Shown here: positions 59,388-64,000 of the stretch, in pieces | How the letters are laid out: every line of letters begins with the position of its first letter | How positions within the stretch are numbered: the stretch's first letter is position 1 | DNA from: Acidobacteriota bacterium | GTDB lineage: Bacteria > Acidobacteriota > Thermoanaerobaculia > Thermoanaerobaculales > Thermoanaerobaculaceae | Direction: 5' to 3' | Assembly (NCBI GenBank): GCA_004298115.1 | Contig: SCRJ01000085.1 | Span: 1-64,000, forward strand | DNA length: 64,000 nt | The notes under the pieces: generated by a model | Seen by the model: only the letters and a program-made list of their open reading frames with translations | Database searches by the model: none | What the model was told of the DNA's origin: nothing | Made by a program: the position numbers and the translations under genes

Positions 59388-61684
59388 GAGCGCCTCCGCG
59401 GCAACGACAGGAGCGCGATGGCCGCCAGGCCGGCGCCCGCAAGGCTCCACACCCACGCCGGCACGCGCGCCTCGAGCACGACGCGGGAGGCGCCGGCGGG
59501 CGTCTCGACCGCGGTCCAGACGCCGTCCACGCGGGTCGTGGCGACCGCCGCGCCGTTCACGGTCGCGCGCCACAGCGCCGGCCGGTACTTTACCTGCGCG
59601 ACGAGCAGCGCCGGCCGGTCGCACGCCACCCTGGCCTCGACCCGCGCCGCGTGCACCGATGCGGCGACGGCGCCGTGCCCGTCGAGGGCCGCAAGCCGGG
59701 CGAGCGATCGCTCGCCGGCCGTGACCGTCGTCGGGTCGGCCGGCGCGCCGGACCCGTCGGGCCGCACCCCGGTCGCGAGGAAGACGAACGGCCTCGTCTC
59801 GTCCCACTTCCACAGCCTGACGCCGCGGTCCTCGGCCGCGACCAGGCGCAGGCCCGAGGTGTCCCACGCCGCCGCGGCCGGGGCGGCGGTGAGAAACACG
59901 CCGGACTCCTTCACCGCGACGGTCGCGCCTCCGGCGGGGAACCCGGCGGGCACCGCGAACCAGCTCCACGCCTCGCTCTCGGACCGCAGGGCGCGATCCG
60001 GCTCCAGCTCGACGGCGCGGGTCGGCGCCTCGAGCCAGACCCGGGTGCGGCGGTTCTCCGGGACGGCCAGCCCGAAGCGCGTGGCGGCGCGCGGCACGGC
60101 CGTTCGGAAGCGCCCGGCCACGGTCTCGGCGGCGAGCCTCGCCGGGTCGACGCCGGCAAAGATCTCGCCGGAGACGAGGCGCAGCGGCAACGGCTCGAGG
60201 AGGTAGCGCGCGCCCAGCCGCGCGGTTTCGCGATCGAGCGCCCGCGACACGGAAATCTCGCCGCCGCTGCCCGCCCCGAGCAACGCCGCGTAGCGAGGCT
60301 CGTTCGGGAACGAGGAGGCCCGCACGTCGGCGATGCCGAGCGTCGCGCCGATATCGGGCGGCATGGTGCCGAGCAGGCCCACGACGCGTTCGGAGAGGTT
60401 CGCGGCGGCGGGCGGGATCGGAGGCTGCAGTGCGATCTCGGCGGCGGGTGCGAAGGGGAGGCGGTGCGCAGCGCCGGGGAGAAGCGCCGCGGTCACCAGA
60501 AACCAGGCGGCGCATCCCACGGCGGCGGCGGGCAGCCCGTGCGGCAGGCGCGCCATCAGGCTGCGGGTCCCGTGGGCGGCGAGGACGGCGACCGCCAGGG
60601 CGAGCACGCCGAACGGGCGGTGGGAGACGCCGGCTCGGACGAGCAGCGCGCTCGGGGCGGCGGCGATCGCGGCGCTCGCGACGGCGACGCCGAGCCAAAG
60701 ACCGCGGTCGCGGCTCGGCGCGGTCGCGGCCCCGACTGCGGCCAGGATCAGCACCGCGAGGCCGAGGTAGCCGGGGTTGCCGGCCTGGGGGCGCGGGGCC
60801 GCCCCGGCGGGCCACGCGGCGCCCGCGTCGGGCTCGGGAGAGGGCACGACGAGGTCCTTCCAGGCGGTGATCGGGGGCGCCGGTTGCGAGCGCGTCGCGG
60901 CGGCGCCGGGTTCCCGGCCGGCCCGGTCGAGCCACACTCGCGGCAGCGCAACGGCGCCGACGACCACGGCGGCGGCCAACAGCGCGCTCCAGGCCCGCAG
61001 GCGCCCGCCGGGGCCAGGGCTGATCGTCGCCACCGCGGCCGCCAGCGCCACGAACCCGAGCGCCGGGGCGCCGCTCGCCGCGAGGGCGAGGAGCACGACC
61101 GCCCACGCCGCGACCCGTTTGCGTCCCTCGACCCGGGCGAGGACCGGTGCCAGCGCCAGCGGTCCGAGCGCCAGGGCGGACCCCCGCCAGGAGAGCCAGG
61201 CGCCGGCGGCAGCGCCGGAGAGCGCGTACGCGGTGGCCCCGACCGCCGCCGGCCACCCGGCCAGACCAAGCGCGCGCAGCACCCACCAGGTTCCGAGCAG
61301 GGCCGCGGCGAGCTCGAGCGCCACCAGGGCCGTCCACGTCCAACCGGCGCGGGCGGCGAGAGCCGCCGCGACCGGCAGCGGTGCGCCGCCCGCCTCAGGC
61401 GACGCCAGCCAGCCCGGGCGGCCGCCGCCGATCCACGGGTTCCACAGCGCGGCGCCCAGCCGGTCCCTGGCGATCGTGGCGAGGCGCGGCCCGAGGTGGG
61501 TTGCGGCGCGCACCGCCTCGCGCGAAGGATCGGGGTAAGGACCCGAGAGACCTCGCCACGGCGGGAAGCTCCGCAGGCTCGCCTCGGGCGCCACCCGGTA
61601 GCCGAGGAAGAGGGCGGGGAACAGGAGCACGACGAGCAGCACGGCGGAGACGAGGAGGGGGACCCGGGAAACGCCGCTGGGCAT
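59384..61684 (-). CDS. Large multi-TM membrane protein, YfhO-like
   Basis: Hydrophobic multi-TM N-terminal half: MPSGVSRVPLLVSAVLLVVLLFPALFLGYRVAPEASLRSFPPW; extracytoplasmic beta-rich tail plus C-terminal TM and RRR. Confidence 0.72.
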   Translation of the reverse strand: MPSGVSRVPLLVSAVLLVVLLFPALFLGYRVAPEASLRSFPPWRGLSGPYPDPSREAVRAATHLGPRLATIARDRLGAALWNPWIGGGRPGWLASPEAGGAPLPVAAALAARAGWTWTALVALELAAALLGTWWVLRALGLAGWPAAVGATAYALSGAAAGAWLSWRGSALALGPLALAPVLARVEGRKRVAAWAVVLLALAASGAPALGFVALAAAVATISPGPGGRLRAWSALLAAAVVVGAVALPRVWLDRAGREPGAAATRSQPAPPITAWKDLVVPSPEPDAGAAWPAGAAPRPQAGNPGYLGLAVLILAAVGAATAPSRDRGLWLGVAVASAAIAAAPSALLVRAGVSHRPFGVLALAVAVLAAHGTRSLMARLPHGLPAAAVGCAAWFLVTAALLPGAAHRLPFAPAAEIALQPPIPPAAANLSERVVGLLGTMPPDIGATLGIADVRASSFPNEPRYAALLGAGSGGEISVSRALDRETARLGARYLLEPLPLRLVSGEIFAGVDPARLAAETVAGRFRTAVPRAATRFGLAVPENRRTRVWLEAPTRAVELEPDRALRSESEAWSWFAVPAGFPAGGATVAVKESGVFLTAAPAAAAWDTSGLRLVAAEDRGVRLWKWDETRPFVFLATGVRPDGSGAPADPTTVTAGERSLARLAALDGHGAVAASVHAARVEARVACDRPALLVAQVKYRPALWRATVNGAAVATTRVDGVWTAVETPAGASRVVLEARVPAWVWSLAGAGLAAIALLSLPRRRS

Positions 61685-61770
61685 CCCGGTATTGTAGGGC
61701 CTGGCGCGGCGCCGCGCTGCACGGTGGGCGCGGCCGCGCCGGGCTGCTACGCTATACGGGGAGGTGCGAG

Positions 61771-62109
61771 GTGGCGACGGCGCTGCTCGGGAGGCTGGCG
61801 GACGGGCGTTCCGGCGACAAGGGTGAGGCCTCGAACGTCGGCCTCGTCGCGCGCAACGAGCGGGTGTACGCCTGGCTGCGCGAGAACCTCACCGCGGAGG
61901 CAGTGCGCCGGTTGCTCCCGGGCATCGCGCGCGGCCCGGTCGAGCGCTACGAGGTCCCCAACATCCTCGCCCTCAACTTCATCCTCCACGACTCCCTCGG
62001 CGGCGGCGGCACCGCGAGCCTGCTCACCGACGCGCAGGGCAAGACCCACGCCCAGGCGCTGCTGCGCTGCGCCGTGGAGGTCCCCGACGCCCTCCTCGCG
62101 GGGCTGTGA
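61771..62109 (+). CDS. Stand-alone AtuA C-terminal-domain-like protein
   Basis: LADGRSGDKGEASNVGLVARN...YAWLRENLTAEAVRRLLPG...VERYEVPNILALNFILHDSLGGGGTASLLTDAQGKTHAQALLRCAVEVP; GTG start. Confidence 0.85.
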   Translation: MATALLGRLADGRSGDKGEASNVGLVARNERVYAWLRENLTAEAVRRLLPGIARGPVERYEVPNILALNFILHDSLGGGGTASLLTDAQGKTHAQALLRCAVEVPDALLAGL

Positions 62110-62167
62110 CTCCTGGCTCATCCACGTTTTCGCGGGCTTTGGCGGGTTCCCGCCGTCTCCCGCGCGG

Positions 62168-62196
62168 TTGACAGTCGTCGCCGCCGCCGCCATACT
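62168..62196 (+). promoter_or_regulatory. Sigma70-like promoter of tRNA-Phe
   Basis: TTGACA - 17 bp - CATACT, ending 16 nt before the tRNA 5' end. Confidence 0.7.
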
Positions 62197-62212
62197 CTCC
62201 CGGCTTGGAAGT

Positions 62213-62288
62213 GCCCAGGTAGCTCAGTTGGTAGAGCACGTGACTGAAAATCACGGTGTCGACGGTTCAATTCCGCCCCTGGGCACCA
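62213..62288 (+). tRNA. tRNA-Phe (anticodon GAA), CCA encoded
   Basis: GCCCAGG...CCTGGGC acceptor stem, anticodon loop CTGAAAA, T-arm GGTTCAATTCC, ACCA 3' end; 76 nt. Confidence 0.96.
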
Positions 62289-62354
62289 CCTCTTCTCAAG
62301 ATCGCAAGTTCCTGCGCCGACGCCGCGTCCCGGGGTGCCGCCGCCTGGGACGGG

Positions 62355-63608
62355 CTACTCGACCCTGCTCAGATGGAGAACGCGGACCGTTCGGGCCTGG
62401 CGCGCGAAGACCAGGCCGGTCTGGGCGCTGACGTTGCGCAGCACGTCGTCCACGTACGCCGTCCGCGACGCGTCGGCGTGGATCACGTATCGTACCCTGG
62501 CATCCGTGGGTTCCACCTCGCTCACGACGGGACACTGCAGCGTCCTCGCCAGGACCTCGAGCAGGCCGGCAACCGAGGTGGTCCCGCTTCCGGTGTGGCC
62601 CGGACGGCTGTCGAGGTCCCGGTGGAAGATCTGAACCCTGTTGTTGTCCTCGATGTTCCGGAGGGGGCGGAGGGCATAGCGTCCCTTGGCGACGACGACC
62701 TCCCGTTCCTCGTCCCTGAAGATCATGCGGGCCGGCACCTGGTACTCGCTGCTGAGAGCCTTCTCCAGGGCGGGTAGGTACGCATCGAGCGGGGCGCCTT
62801 TGCGGAGCACGAGGTCGCACGGTAGCTCGGTGTCGAGGAGGCTGGTGTCCCCGGAGATCGCGTAGCGGGCGATGCCCAGGCTGAGCAGCAGGCCCTCCAG
62901 GTTGAACCCTCCGAACCCGAAGCTCTGGGGTTCGAGCCTCCCGCTTTCGCCGTTCCACCGCGCCGTCATGTGGCTGGGTCCTTCCGGAATGGCCTCGGCC
63001 TGGCGGGGGTTCGACGTGCGGTAGAAGTCCATCCTCGAAGCGGGGAACGGCGGCCGCACGAGCTTGAGAGGTTCGCCCTCGCGGAGGGCGTACACCTTCT
63101 TGAACTCCGCCTCCCAGCCCGGTGTGACCTCCGCGCTGGGTTTCGTCTTCGGCTCACCGGCGGGCAAGAAGGTGTACGCGGCCATCACCGCCAGGCCCAC
63201 CGGCCGGCCGTCCTTGTGCGTGCTCGGACCGAAGGAGATTCCGCGCGCGGCTTCGAGACAAAGCGCGTCGAGGCGCGGGTCCACGCCATTTTGGATCCGC
63301 GCACCGGTGACCCTGCCGAGTTCGTCCACGAGGAGGGCGACCTGGACGGTCCCGCCGATCCCCTCCGCCAGCACGTCGGGCGGGTACTCCATCTTGCCCT
63401 TCGAGGCTGGCTTTCCGATCTGGATGTCCCCGTTGACCTCAACCGGCGTCTTCTCGGGGCCGACAAACGCCCTCCGGAACACCAGGACCAGCCGGATCTT
63501 CCCGGGCGCCTCATCGCCTTTCGGCGGTTCCGCAGCGGCGACCGCCGACGCAACGCACACGAACAGGGCGGCTGCAACAGCGGGCACCCTTAGCTTGCGA
63601 CGTCCCAT
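62355..63608 (-). CDS. TonB C-terminal-domain secreted/periplasmic protein with secretin/STN-like C-terminal part
   Basis: Signal peptide; EYPPDVLAEGIGGTVQVALLVDELGRVTGARIQNGVDPRLDALCLEAARGISFGPSTHKDGRPVGLAVMAAYTF. Confidence 0.78.
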   Translation of the reverse strand: MGRRKLRVPAVAAALFVCVASAVAAAEPPKGDEAPGKIRLVLVFRRAFVGPEKTPVEVNGDIQIGKPASKGKMEYPPDVLAEGIGGTVQVALLVDELGRVTGARIQNGVDPRLDALCLEAARGISFGPSTHKDGRPVGLAVMAAYTFLPAGEPKTKPSAEVTPGWEAEFKKVYALREGEPLKLVRPPFPASRMDFYRTSNPRQAEAIPEGPSHMTARWNGESGRLEPQSFGFGGFNLEGLLLSLGIARYAISGDTSLLDTELPCDLVLRKGAPLDAYLPALEKALSSEYQVPARMIFRDEEREVVVAKGRYALRPLRNIEDNNRVQIFHRDLDSRPGHTGSGTTSVAGLLEVLARTLQCPVVSEVEPTDARVRYVIHADASRTAYVDDVLRNVSAQTGLVFARQARTVRVLHLSRVE

Positions 63609-63938
63609 GATTCCCTCCGTACGTTTCGAAAAGCATACCCTCGAAGCCGTTCCGGCGCACGGACGGCCGGAGGGAGCCTGCCTTCTTCATCGGGCCCGAT
63701 GCGACCTCGGGTGGGCAGGAGGCTTCAAGGCGCCGAGAAGGCGCGCCGCGACCTCGACGACCTCGGGTGAACCGTGCCCGGCGTCGAAGAAATAAGCCGT
63801 GCCGGGGATCGGCACGGCTTGCGCGAGAGTTGTGTTCTGTTTGGTGCGTTGTCGAGGGCCCTTGTGGGTCCTGCGGGCGGCGACCGGGCGCGGCCGGCCG
63901 CCGTTCGCGACTGCGAGGGGGACGGGTCGGGCGGCACG

Positions 63939-64000
63939 TTACTCGGTCCCCGCGAGCCGGAAGGTCACGGTGACGGTCATGATGATGCTGACCGGCCTGT
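63939..64000 (-). CDS. C-terminal fragment of a TonB-domain-like protein (partial, continues beyond window end)
   Basis: Minus-strand ...RPVSIIMTVTVTFRLAGTE-stop, resembling TonB C-terminal ends. Confidence 0.5.
   Translation of the reverse strand, partial: RPVSIIMTVTVTFRLAGTE

Noticed and set aside
62213-62288. tRNA-Phe as an integration site of a genomic island
   Set aside because: No integrase and no second copy of the tRNA 3' end seen in the window.
59651-62431. 926-aa plus-strand ORF
   Set aside because: Antisense to the YfhO-like gene and runs through the AtuA-like gene and the tRNA; spurious.

Overview
High-GC bacterial chromosomal window of about 64 kb, densely coding on both strands. 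By gene content it may be Acidobacteriota-like, but I cannot verify that. I find about 60 protein genes, mostly housekeeping or metabolic: sucCD-ndk, typA/bipA, queF, lon-hsp20-nrdR, pcnB-ligA, mutY-NUDIX, meaB-mce, an M16 peptidase pair, acyl-CoA dehydrogenases, an ABC-F protein and glycosyltransferase/flippase genes. There is one tRNA-Phe(GAA) with encoded CCA. I see no CRISPR array, phage, transposase, rRNA or complete defence system. The most notable signals are: (1) a recurrent TANNNT-N6-start-codon arrangement at about 13 genes, suggesting widespread leaderless transcription and letting me correct some start codons; (2) several gene clusters joined by 1-4 nt start/stop overlaps, including flippase-nrdR-hsp20-lon-DUF2062; (3) a 30-bp divergent mutY/DnaC-like interval holding two back-to-back leaderless promoters; (4) a flavin-dependent-halogenase-like gene next to an ABC exporter; (5) a 139-bp convergent coding overlap; (6) a secreted protein with a fourfold repeat. 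Many long antisense ORFs in the supplied track are GC-driven artefacts and were rejected. All function calls come from reading motifs in the translations; no database search was run.
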